Of a DNA stretch of 11,530 nt, positions 1 through 7,400 are shown one piece after another. How positions within the stretch are numbered: the stretch's first letter is position 1; each line of letters starts with the position of its first letter. This stretch comes from a candidate division WWE3 bacterium CG_4_9_14_3_um_filter_43_9 (GTDB lineage Bacteria; Patescibacteriota; CPR3; GCA-002780085). Below the pieces are notes generated by a model, which saw only the letters and a program-made list of their open reading frames with translations, did no database searches and was not told the DNA's origin. A program made the translations under genes and the position numbers. The stretch lies in the NCBI GenBank assembly GCA_002791435.1, contig PFXB01000130.1:1-11530 (forward strand). Reading direction: 5' to 3'.

Positions 1-38
1 TAACCGGTAGGTTACTGGTTCGAATCCAGCCCGCGGAG
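1..38 (+). tRNA. 3' part of a tRNA (5' part outside window)
   Basis: The T arm is visible: stem bases 14-18, the TTCGAAT loop at 19-25 and the returning stem CCAGC at 26-30, with four of five pairs formed. It is followed by the 3' acceptor strand CCGCGGA (31-37) and a discriminator G at 38. No CCA is encoded; the next bases are TTTTTA. Counting back through a 5-nt variable loop (9-13) and the anticodon stem (4-8), base 1 would be anticodon position 36 (T), followed by A37 and A38. The codon therefore begins with A (Thr, Lys, Asn, Ile, Met, Ser or Arg). The AA after the anticodon resembles tRNA-Thr, but identity cannot be settled without the missing 5' part. Confidence 0.85.
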
Positions 39-49
39 TTTTTATCCTG

Positions 50-75
50 AAAAGCCTGTTAAACCAGGCTTTTTC
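50..75 (+). terminator. Rho-independent terminator of the tRNA
   Basis: AAAAGCCTG (50-58) pairs with CAGGCTTTT (65-73) across a 6-nt loop, and the 3' arm runs into a T tract. It lies 11 nt after the tRNA 3' end. The sequence closely resembles the terminator at 1091-1114, including the bases just before it. Confidence 0.75.
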
Positions 76-280
76 TGTTTAGTTGAGGTTATATACTCAA
101 AATGATTTTTGTAGAGTCTGGCGATGATCAAATGAACTACCACTCCTTGCGCCGTGGTATCCTCCCCGCCGAATCCCTGCCTCGCTTATCAGGCGGGCAG
201 GCACGGGTAAAGTAGGTGGTCTTCTCGAACGATTATAAAAACACTTTACTTTATCCCACGCTTTCTTTATCATTTAAATC
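76..280. other. Intergenic region with a GC-rich hairpin patch
   Basis: No convincing gene was found. Bases 141-213 are about 64% G+C, while the flanks are clearly AT-rich. The patch holds two hairpins: TACCAC (138-143) with GTGGTA (154-159), and CCTGCCT (175-181) with GGGCAGG around 194-200. A 27-codon reading frame (ATG 132 to TAG 215) spans most of the patch but has no good ribosome binding site. The composition shift and inverted repeats look like an inserted intergenic repeat or a structured RNA, but the function is unknown. Confidence 0.45.
268..273 (+). promoter_or_regulatory. Possible -10 element just upstream of the ATG at 281
   Basis: TATCAT (268-273) matches TANNNT and ends 7 nt before the ATG. 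No Shine-Dalgarno sequence is seen before that ATG. The arrangement fits a leaderless transcript starting at or next to the start codon. The region is AT-rich, so a chance match is possible. Confidence 0.35.
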
Positions 281-994
281 ATGAAGCTCCCCACATGGGT
301 CACAACGGTAACTCCTTTTTCTAAAGCACTAGCGCTATTTTTCTTTATTACCTTTCCGATAGCAGGTTTCTTTTTTGGAATGAAGTATTATGAGCACGCC
401 TCCTCATTAAAGGCTCAGTTATGTAACACCGCTAATACGTCATCATCCACTAATGTTACGTGCAATGAAACTTCGAATAGTTCTATTTCATCATCTTTAC
501 AAAATCATTATGGTTATTCCCAGGGGCAAGATGACACAGTCTGGTTTATTGACGAGACGGTTGTAGAAACAAATCCGGAAGGAACCACTTCCGCAGAAAG
601 AGCGGATGTTATTAAATATCTGAAGTTAAGTTTTCCGAAAGCACATCCCTTGGTCGATCGAGTTGAATCGCCTTCTTTTGATCAACCGTTTACTATTTAT
701 ACGAAAACTCCTGGCTGTGTAATCGATACCAGTGGAGCGATAGGCAGAGGAGGTGGAGATAGTAGAGAGATTTTTGATACAAAGCTCGGTGATTTTACTT
801 ACCGATTTGATGCCTGGTCCTGGGATTCTACGTTTTCTGCACATAACGAGGATTGGAGTATACAATTTGGTTTAAACTCAATCGGAAGCAGTGATCCCAA
901 TTTTGAATTGTGTATAAATGATATGAAACAAATATTACCCAGTCTCAAAGCAGAATACGTACCGTACGAAGTAATTAAAACCATTATTCAGTAA
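281..994 (+). CDS. Hypothetical protein with single N-terminal membrane anchor
   Basis: This 237-residue protein is not recognised. It has a short basic start, one hydrophobic helix at about residues 15-33 (rich in Phe, Ile, Leu and Ala), then a Ser/Thr/Asn-rich low-complexity linker at about 50-75. A soluble domain of about 160 residues follows, containing a glycine-rich turn near 154-159 and four cysteines in total (48, 61, 146, 211). The likely topology is one membrane anchor with the C-terminal domain outside the cytoplasm, where C146 and C211 could form a disulfide; this is inference. No Shine-Dalgarno precedes ATG 281, but a -10-like TATCAT does, suggesting a leaderless start. It stands alone between two terminators. 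Lower G+C than the downstream pair of genes and lack of a known family suggest a lineage-specific gene. Confidence 0.8.
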   Translation: MKLPTWVTTVTPFSKALALFFFITFPIAGFFFGMKYYEHASSLKAQLCNTANTSSSTNVTCNETSNSSISSSLQNHYGYSQGQDDTVWFIDETVVETNPEGTTSAERADVIKYLKLSFPKAHPLVDRVESPSFDQPFTIYTKTPGCVIDTSGAIGRGGGDSREIFDTKLGDFTYRFDAWSWDSTFSAHNEDWSIQFGLNSIGSSDPNFELCINDMKQILPSLKAEYVPYEVIKTIIQ

Positions 995-1090
995 AAAAAC
1001 TATTTGATCAATAGGTTTGGCGTTGTTTGCAGTTGCTTTTAAATGGTTCGTGTAGGGTTGCAACTGGGAAGAATTTATCTTGAAAAGCTT

Positions 1091-1114
1091 AAGCCTGTTA
1101 TAACAGGCTTTTTT
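1091..1114 (+). terminator. Intrinsic terminator after the membrane-anchored protein
   Basis: AAGCCTGTTA (1091-1100) is followed directly by its exact reverse complement TAACAGGCTT (1101-1110) and a T tract to 1114. In RNA this folds as an 8-bp stem with a TATA tetraloop. The T tract places it on the plus strand, 97 nt after the stop at 994. The preceding bases (1074-1088) match those before the tRNA terminator in 14 of 15 positions. Confidence 0.8.
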
Positions 1115-1120
1115 GGTTTG

Positions 1121-1129
1121 TGATATGAT
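1121..1129 (+). promoter_or_regulatory. Possible extended -10 promoter of the HD-domain gene
   Basis: TGATATGAT (1121-1129) is an extended -10 (TG-n-TATGAT). It ends 6 nt before ATG 1136, so transcription would start at or next to the A of the start codon. The upstream sequence is occupied by the terminator of the previous gene, so no usual -35 is visible. The geometry repeats that seen at 268-281 and again suggests a leaderless mRNA. Confidence 0.4.
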
Positions 1130-1135
1130 GAAAAT

Positions 1136-1735
1136 ATGGAAAACAATAATCGTCAATCCATCTGGGAAAAAGTTGAGCCGTTACTTTTAAGTGGCAAGCA
1201 AAAGGATTACTTACTTCATTCAAGAATAGTGGAAAGGGCCATGAAAGAAATTATCTCTGGCGAGGGAGGACAATCCGACATTTTAATTCCGGCAGCTATT
1301 TTGCATGACGTAGGTTGGTCAGAAGTCTCACCAGATCTTCAACTGGCCGAAGATGAAGCAAATAAACACAGAGCGCTTGTTGAGCACATTGAAAAGGCGC
1401 CGCCAATTATTAGGAAAATTCTTTCTGAATTAGGCTACGATAAAGATATAATCCAAAAAATTATTGATTTAGTTATCGCTCATAAATTTACGGATCCAAA
1501 AGAAAAAGACAAACAAATGTTAATTGACGCTGATACCCTTTCTGATACCTACAAAGAATCTTTTTATAGCGATGTTAAATCTTATAATTCGACTTCGAGA
1601 AAAAACTGGGAGTTTTGCAGCAAAAACACTTTTTATACTAAAACTGCTAGAGAAATTTTTGAAAAACAATTAAACGAAAGATTAAAAGAGATTGAAGAAG
1701 CCGAAAGTAAAATTAATTATTCAAACAGATTATAA
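1136..1735 (+). CDS. HD-domain phosphohydrolase-like protein
   Basis: This 199-residue soluble protein has the metal-binding HD signature. H28 sits in a helix (LLHSR), the H57-D58 doublet in ILHDVGW, further histidines are at H78 and H84 (within ANKHRALVEHIE), H116 in IAHKF, and D131/D133 lie in LIDADTLSD. This order (H...HD...H...D) is that of HD-superfamily metal-dependent phosphohydrolases. Family members hydrolyse nucleotides or phosphate esters; the substrate here cannot be read from sequence. The C-terminal 30 residues are charged and helical. No membrane segment or signal peptide is seen. No good Shine-Dalgarno precedes ATG 1136; a -10-like element at 1124-1129 suggests leaderless expression. 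The gene is AT-rich relative to the PBP and macroglobulin genes downstream and appears to be its own transcription unit. Confidence 0.85.
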   Translation: MENNNRQSIWEKVEPLLLSGKQKDYLLHSRIVERAMKEIISGEGGQSDILIPAAILHDVGWSEVSPDLQLAEDEANKHRALVEHIEKAPPIIRKILSELGYDKDIIQKIIDLVIAHKFTDPKEKDKQMLIDADTLSDTYKESFYSDVKSYNSTSRKNWEFCSKNTFYTKTAREIFEKQLNERLKEIEEAESKINYSNRL

Positions 1736-1786
1736 CGTTTTCCATTCCGCGGTTTAAATCCAAGCCTTTAAGTCTGTATATATGCA

Positions 1787-1810
1787 AAATCCATACACGG
1801 ATTTGTTTTT
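1787..1810 (+). terminator. Weak terminator-like hairpin after the HD-domain gene
   Basis: AAATCC (1787-1792) pairs with GGATTT (1799-1804) across a 6-nt loop and is followed by GTTTTT. The stem is only 6 bp with two GC pairs, so it is weak. The position, 52 nt after the HD-gene stop, makes a terminator role possible. Confidence 0.35.
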
Positions 1811-1877
1811 AAAGCAGTATTTTCATTTTCACCCGTTATGGCTGACACCTCAAAAAAACATCTATTCTTGTTTCGCG

Positions 1878-1886
1878 TGATATACT
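1878..1886 (+). promoter_or_regulatory. Extended -10 promoter for the pbpC-macroglobulin unit
   Basis: TGATATACT (1878-1886) fits an extended -10 element (TG-n-TATACT). No good -35 hexamer is found at the normal distance, which extended -10 promoters can tolerate. Transcription would start near 1892-1894, giving a leader of only about 18 nt before ATG 1911. Confidence 0.5.
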
Positions 1887-1891
1887 GGCAG

Positions 1892-1908
1892 GTAGAAAAG
1901 CTTTCTAC
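1892..1908 (+). promoter_or_regulatory. Hairpin filling the pbpC leader
   Basis: GTAGAAA (1892-1898) pairs with TTTCTAC (1902-1908) around a 3-nt loop and ends 2 nt before the ATG at 1911. The only Shine-Dalgarno-like bases (AGG, 1890-1892) are too far from the ATG unless this stem folds and shortens the distance. It may affect translation initiation or mRNA stability. Confidence 0.35.
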
Positions 1909-1910
1909 TT

Positions 1911-4376
1911 ATGCCTAACTCGCATCAATCCACTATTCAACCAATCAAAACTCAACCGTTGTTGGTTAATAAAATAATCAGGAAACGTTTAATTTTGGTG
2001 GTTTGCCTTATTCTGGTTGTGTTTGTCGGTATTTTAATATTGACCAATTCGCGTCTGCAACCATTCGGAACCGTCAAAGTCTGGGACAAAAACGGTACGC
2101 TTCTGTTTGAATCGGACAACGGCGTCGGCCGTAAAGAAACGGTATCTTTTGAAGAAATTCCACCAAATTTTATCAATGCAGTCGTAGCTGCCGAAGATGA
2201 TACTTTTTGGAGCAATCCGGGCGTTGATTTCTCCGCCATTTTGCGATCGGGGTATCAATTTTTGGCCAGCGGAAAGGTTTTAAGCGGCGCGAGTACCGTA
2301 ACCCAACAAGTCGCCCGGGCCAGTATCATTGCCCCGCGGGCAAGTGCGCCCAGAACAGTTTCCCGAAAGATACGCGAAATACTTACCGCACTTTTTCTGA
2401 CAATCCGGTATCCGAAAAATGAAATTTTACGCCTGTACTGCAGCGACATGTATTTCGGAAAAATGAGTTATGGTATTAACTCGGCTGCGCGTTCCTATTT
2501 TGATAAAAACTCCACCAATCTTTCACTGTCCGAAACCACATTTTTAGCGGGAAAATTGGCGTATCCGGACTCTGATGATACAAAGGCACAGGAAAGACAG
2601 CGGTATGTGCTCGACCGGATGGTAGAAATGGGTTTTATTACCATATCGCAGCGGAATGACGCTTTAAATGAAACGTTAGTCTTTCGGGATGGAACCGAAA
2701 AACTGCTCGCGCCCCATTTTATCCAGCATGTGCTGGATGAATATAAAAACATGGGTATTTCGGTTACGGATGGAGTAAATATTTACACGTCTCTCGATTA
2801 TCAGCTATTTGCCGAAAGCGAAAGAATAGCACAGCGCCATATTGGCAATCTTTCCGACGAGCATCACATGACCAATGCCGCGATTGTGATTCTTAACAAC
2901 CGGACCGGAGAAATTTTGAGCATGGTTGGCGGGGTTAATTACGGGAATGAAAAATATTCCGGATCCGTGAATATGGCTACCGCGTTGCGTCAACCGGGGT
3001 CAGCGTTGAAACCGATAACGTATGCCGCTGCGTTTACCAAAGGTTATACGCCGGCCACTTTGCTTTTTGACGTTAAAAAAGTTTTTATTACCCGAAAAGG
3101 GGAAGGATACGCTCCCAATAATTACGACGGGAGATTTCACGGGTTGGTGTTGGCCCGCGAAGCACTCGCCTCTTCGTTTAATGTTCCGGCGGTCGAGATG
3201 TTGGAAAAAGTCGGAATCGAACCGTTTCTTAAAACAGCGCAGGATCTGGGAATAACGACGCTGACCGAGACCGACCGGTATGATCTTTCGTTAACGCTTG
3301 GGGGAGGAGAGGTGACACTTTTGGATCTTACTAATGCCTATGCCAGTTTCGGGCGCGAAGGTGAATTTATTCCCGTGCACGCCATCGTAAAAATCACTTC
3401 GGATAACGGAAAAACAATCTATGAGTACAAAAAGCCTTCACCCAAAATAGCGCTCGGGGAGAAAAGCCGGCAGGTGGCTTATTTAATCTCCGATATTCTT
3501 TCAGACCCAAAAGCGCGAATTCCGAGTTTCGGTGAAAAAAATCCGCTGGTATTGAAGTGGCCGGCGGCGGTAAAAACCGGTACCACCACTGACTGGCATG
3601 ACATTTGGACAATCGGTTATACGCCGAGCTTTTCGGTGGGGGTTTGGGCGGGAAATAACGATAACGCTCCTATGGTTTCAATAAGCGGAATAGAGGGCGC
3701 GGCTCCTATTTGGAATGAGACCATGACCGAACTGCTGAAAACCCGGCCTCAGGAAGATTTTGTCCGTCCCCTGGGGATTTCCGACGCACTGATATGCAAA
3801 CTCAGCGGACTGGCGGATGACGGTTTATGTCCGGAAAAAATCACGGAACATTTTATCGAAGGGACCAAGCCTCAGGGAATTTCATCTCTGCATAAAACTG
3901 TTTCCATAGACGTGAGAAATGGATTATTGGCGGGAGAAAATTGCGACGGAAAGTATGTTGAAAACAGACTAATGGTGGATTATCCGGCTGAAACTCATTC
4001 ATGGGCGCTTGCAGAAAACATGCCGCTTATACCCGCAACTTACTCACCGTATTGTCCTTCAGAAGCGCATTCAAAAGAAGAACCCTATCTCACGATAATT
4101 AACCCCCGGGAAAAAGCGGTGTTTGAGACAGCTCCCAAGCTTGTTGCCAATGAAGCCTTGCAGTGTGAAGTCAGTTTTTCTGCTTCCATAGAAAGTGTTG
4201 TGTGGCATCTAGGTGATGTGGTTTTGGGCGAATCAAAAATACCACCGTTTACCTACGCGTTGACTTTAAAAACAGGCGAGTATATACTCAAAGCAGTTGG
4301 AATGACAACTTCCGGAGAAAAAGTCGAAAGCCATGCCATACATTTTTCAGTTTTCGAATATAAGGCCGATCAGTAA
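1911..4376 (+). CDS. pbpC: Bifunctional class A penicillin-binding protein, PBP1C type
   Basis: This 821-residue enzyme polymerises and cross-links peptidoglycan outside the membrane. A basic start and one membrane helix (about 26-45) are followed by the GT51 transglycosylase domain (about 75-225). Its motifs are EDDTF with likely catalytic E95, GASTVTQQ (126-133), RKIRE (152-156) and MYFGKMSYGI (180-189). The transpeptidase domain (about 320-610) has SALK with nucleophile S364, SFN (422-424) and KTGT (555-558). Residues from about 725 to the end form a beta-rich C-terminal domain like BiPBP_C of PBP1C proteins. Two departures are visible: the usual His of EDxxFxxHxG is N102, and the usual YLNxxYFG stretch reads YCSDMYFG. 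The macroglobulin gene 39 nt downstream supports the PBP1C assignment; the KTGTTTDWHD stretch also resembles PBP1A, so the subfamily is less certain than the function. Confidence 0.93.
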   Translation: MPNSHQSTIQPIKTQPLLVNKIIRKRLILVVCLILVVFVGILILTNSRLQPFGTVKVWDKNGTLLFESDNGVGRKETVSFEEIPPNFINAVVAAEDDTFWSNPGVDFSAILRSGYQFLASGKVLSGASTVTQQVARASIIAPRASAPRTVSRKIREILTALFLTIRYPKNEILRLYCSDMYFGKMSYGINSAARSYFDKNSTNLSLSETTFLAGKLAYPDSDDTKAQERQRYVLDRMVEMGFITISQRNDALNETLVFRDGTEKLLAPHFIQHVLDEYKNMGISVTDGVNIYTSLDYQLFAESERIAQRHIGNLSDEHHMTNAAIVILNNRTGEILSMVGGVNYGNEKYSGSVNMATALRQPGSALKPITYAAAFTKGYTPATLLFDVKKVFITRKGEGYAPNNYDGRFHGLVLAREALASSFNVPAVEMLEKVGIEPFLKTAQDLGITTLTETDRYDLSLTLGGGEVTLLDLTNAYASFGREGEFIPVHAIVKITSDNGKTIYEYKKPSPKIALGEKSRQVAYLISDILSDPKARIPSFGEKNPLVLKWPAAVKTGTTTDWHDIWTIGYTPSFSVGVWAGNNDNAPMVSISGIEGAAPIWNETMTELLKTRPQEDFVRPLGISDALICKLSGLADDGLCPEKITEHFIEGTKPQGISSLHKTVSIDVRNGLLAGENCDGKYVENRLMVDYPAETHSWALAENMPLIPATYSPYCPSEAHSKEEPYLTIINPREKAVFETAPKLVANEALQCEVSFSASIESVVWHLGDVVLGESKIPPFTYALTLKTGEYILKAVGMTTSGEKVESHAIHFSVFEYKADQ

Positions 4377-4395
4377 TAAACACGGCTTATTTTTT
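4360..4395 (+). terminator. Possible attenuator between pbpC and the macroglobulin gene
   Basis: ATAAGGCCG (4360-4368) pairs with CGGCTTAT (4383-4390) with one bulged G and a 14-nt loop, followed by six T residues in total (4390-4395). The stem begins inside the last codons of pbpC and the loop contains its stop codon. Ribosomes finishing pbpC would cover the 5' arm, so read-through could depend on translation. The downstream gene has no separate promoter that can be seen. Confidence 0.4.
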
Positions 4396-4402
4396 GCGCA
4401 AC

Positions 4403-4408
4403 TGAGGT
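4403..4408 (+). promoter_or_regulatory. Shine-Dalgarno site of the macroglobulin gene
   Basis: TGAGGT (4403-4408) lies 7 nt before ATG 4416, the clearest ribosome binding site in the window, and supports that start. A second candidate, GGAG (4444-4447), lies 10 nt before an in-frame ATG at 4458 (residue 15), so a start 14 residues shorter is possible. Confidence 0.6.
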
Positions 4409-4415
4409 ATTTGTA

Positions 4416-7400
4416 ATGTTCCCAAAGGAAAATAAATTTTTTCGGAGAAAAACAGGAATGAAAAAACCACCATCGTCACGGTTACAAGCACAGCCGCCTG
4501 CCACAGAAAACAACCGGGAATTTCACACTTCTTTGACAGATGATGTAATGAAACCGAAAAAATCTTCCGCAGAACCATCCTTTAAGGCTGATCAAGAAAC
4601 CCCACGTTTGAGTCTTCAAAAAATTCAAAAATCGCCGTTTTCACCACTTGTAAAAACAATACTATTTATAGGGGTATGCCTTTCTGTGCTGGTGTATTTC
4701 GGAGTTTGCTACCGAGTGGATAGTAGCCCTAATTACTGCCGGAACGTTTCTAGGATTGCGCAATGGTTGTCTGAAAATGTCGGCCAGGTAACATACTCGC
4801 AGGTCATTATTCTGTTGTCGCTGATTTCCCTGACCGTCATCACCCTTGCGTTTACCACGCCATTGCTTTTAAAACGGAGCCCGTTACCGATAAACATCAT
4901 CTCCAACCCGCGGATTCGGACAGCGGCACGGCCGGTAGTCAGCACAATAACAAAAGTAATACGTTTTATACAACGGATTCTGCATCCCTTCGTGGAAAAA
5001 CTCCGCTCGCTCATTCAAACATTTATCCATGCCAGCCCGAGGGTTAAATTACGAATGGTCCGTATTCCTTTGGGAATACTGGGAATTATGGCAGTACTGG
5101 CATGGGCAGTAATCACGTTTGGGTCCTTATTTTCCCCTCCGAAAATACTCTATAGTTTTCCCGGAAACCAAAGCCTGGATGCTCCTCTTGAAACGAAAGT
5201 AGAAATTGTTTTCGATCGCGGTATGAGAAAAGATACTGTCGAAAAAGCTTTTTCCATCGATCCGAAAGTTGAAGGGGTTTTGGCATGGGAAAGTGACCGG
5301 AAAATAATATTTACTCCCGCGGAAAAACTCGCCCGCGGCGGCAAATATACGATTACCTTCAAAGGAATGGTACTATCAAGATATTTTATTCCTCTTCTTT
5401 CCGGCTGCACTCTTTCCTTTGAAACGGTCGGAAATCTGCGGGTCATTCTGGCCGCGCCCCAGACAGAAGCCATAGAAGCAAAAACGCCGATAACAGTTGT
5501 TTTTAACCGTCCGGTTATCGCGTTAACGACTATTGATAATGAAAAAGAAAAATGGCCGGCGTTTCAGATCAACCCCGCGGTTGCCGGAGAAGGGCGATGG
5601 TTGGGGACAAGCGCGTATCAATTCCGTCCGTCCGAACCGTATAAACGCTCAACAACGTATAAAGTGACAGTTCCCAGCGCTCTTTCCGAAAACGAAGACG
5701 ATAAACTGGCCAATGAGTATTTTTGGGAGTTCTCAAGCGAGCGGCCGCATATTGATTCTATTTTTCCTGAGCGTGATTATGTTTACGCTTCTCCTGAAAC
5801 AAAGATTAAAGCCACCTTCAGCCAACCGATGAATCCGTCGGTGTTGCCTGAGATGTTTACCGTCACCAATTCCGACAATATGGTGACTGAAGGATTATAC
5901 TCGGTGGAAGATGCCGTTATCACTTTTACTTCGGTAAAGCCGCTCGAGCGACTGATGAAATATCATGTCACTGTTAAATCCGGCCTTCAGGGCAGCGATG
6001 GCCCCAACGGGATGGAGGCGGATTATGCGTGGGATTTTTCGGTGGCGGATGCGCCGGGAATCTTGTGGTCCGCGCCGAAGGACAAAGCCACGGACGTGGC
6101 AGAGCAATACTACGTTGAGCTCTGTTTTAAAACACCGATGGACATTGATTCATTCAATAAAAACGTCATAATTGATCCCGCGCCTGCACAGGATCCGTCA
6201 GTACAAAACGATTACGATAAATCATGTTCGCAGACTCCGATCAGAATCGGGACATATTTTGGCAGATCAAAAGAATATTCGGTGCTTCTGAAGGGAGATA
6301 TCAAAGACCAGTACGGAGTCTCTTTGGGATCCGATTATTCGTTGACCTTTTCCACTGCGCCGTATAAGCCCGCGGTAGCAATTTACCCGTTCGGAACATA
6401 TTTCGGCTCATTTAATCAAACCATTGCTTCCCGGATTGTTTCCCAGACGATCAACGCCAATGAAACGGACTATTCGTTTTACAAGCTGACACGGGAACAA
6501 TTTTTAAGGCTCTATAGATCTCGGTATGTGGACAGTTACCCTAATAATTGGCAAAACTGGGATACCTCAGGATATGAAACAACGCGAACCTGGAAAGAAA
6601 AGTATGGTGCAGAACTTAACCTTCCGGTTCAGGTAGTGACGAAAGTTGAAAAAGAGAACGGCAGTCTTTTCGATTCCGGCATGTATTTTCTTGACGTGCG
6701 GATTCCTGAGGGACATCACGATAATATGGTCATGATCGTCAGCCGTGCAACGCTGACGGTTAAAAAGAGCGAGACCCAAATTTTTGTGTGGGCCATTAAC
6801 CAATCTACGGGAGATGTGATTCCTGACATGACCATTGAATTGACCGACAGTAACGGCACAGTTTTGGCGGAAGGAACCACCAATAGTGACGGGGTGTTTC
6901 AAAAAGATGTAGACCTGTTCGAGAAAGGCAATCTTTTGGTTTTCGGACAAAAAGGGGACGACCTTGTAGTGGCGGCTGATGCCTGGAGTGAGGGAATTGA
7001 CCGGTATGATTTTGGGTTGCCGTACCATTATGACTCTAACCAATACAAAGAAGATTACCATCAAAAAGAAGATTACCGGATGTATATAACCCTTGACCGC
7101 GCCATATACCGCCCCGAACAGACAGTGTATTTCAAAGGCCTTATTCGGAAAGACAATGATGCAATCTACGAGAACCTTCCGGTAGGAACCAAAGTGAATG
7201 TTACGATTACCGATTCCGCGGGAAACTCTGTTTTTTCACAGGATCCGGCCCTGAATTCCTTCGGATCTTTCTCCGGAGAATTTGCCATCAGCAAGGAAGC
7301 GACGTTGGGTGGTTACACAATTAAAGTTAAATATAACGGAACGAGCTATACGCAATTGTTTAACGTAGAAGAATACCGGAAACCTGAATTTTCGCTGACT

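Noticed and set aside
130..175. On the minus strand, GGAGGATACCACGG resembles the T-box core GGTGGTACCGCG.
   Set aside because: Only part of the core matches, no specifier stem or terminator is seen, and the strand would lead into the tRNA terminator, not into a synthetase gene.
132..215. 27-codon open frame (ATG 132, TAG 215).
   Set aside because: No Shine-Dalgarno or promoter and a length expected by chance in GC-rich sequence; reported only as part of the odd patch, not as a gene.
1030..1066. CAGTTGC (1030-1036) pairs with GCAACTG (1060-1066).
   Set aside because: The 23-nt loop and lack of a T tract or recognisable motif make it indistinguishable from chance; it may just be part of the 3' untranslated region.
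6567..7064. 165-codon antisense open frame inside the macroglobulin gene.
   Set aside because: It lies wholly opposite a strongly supported coding region, has atypical composition and no recognisable domain.
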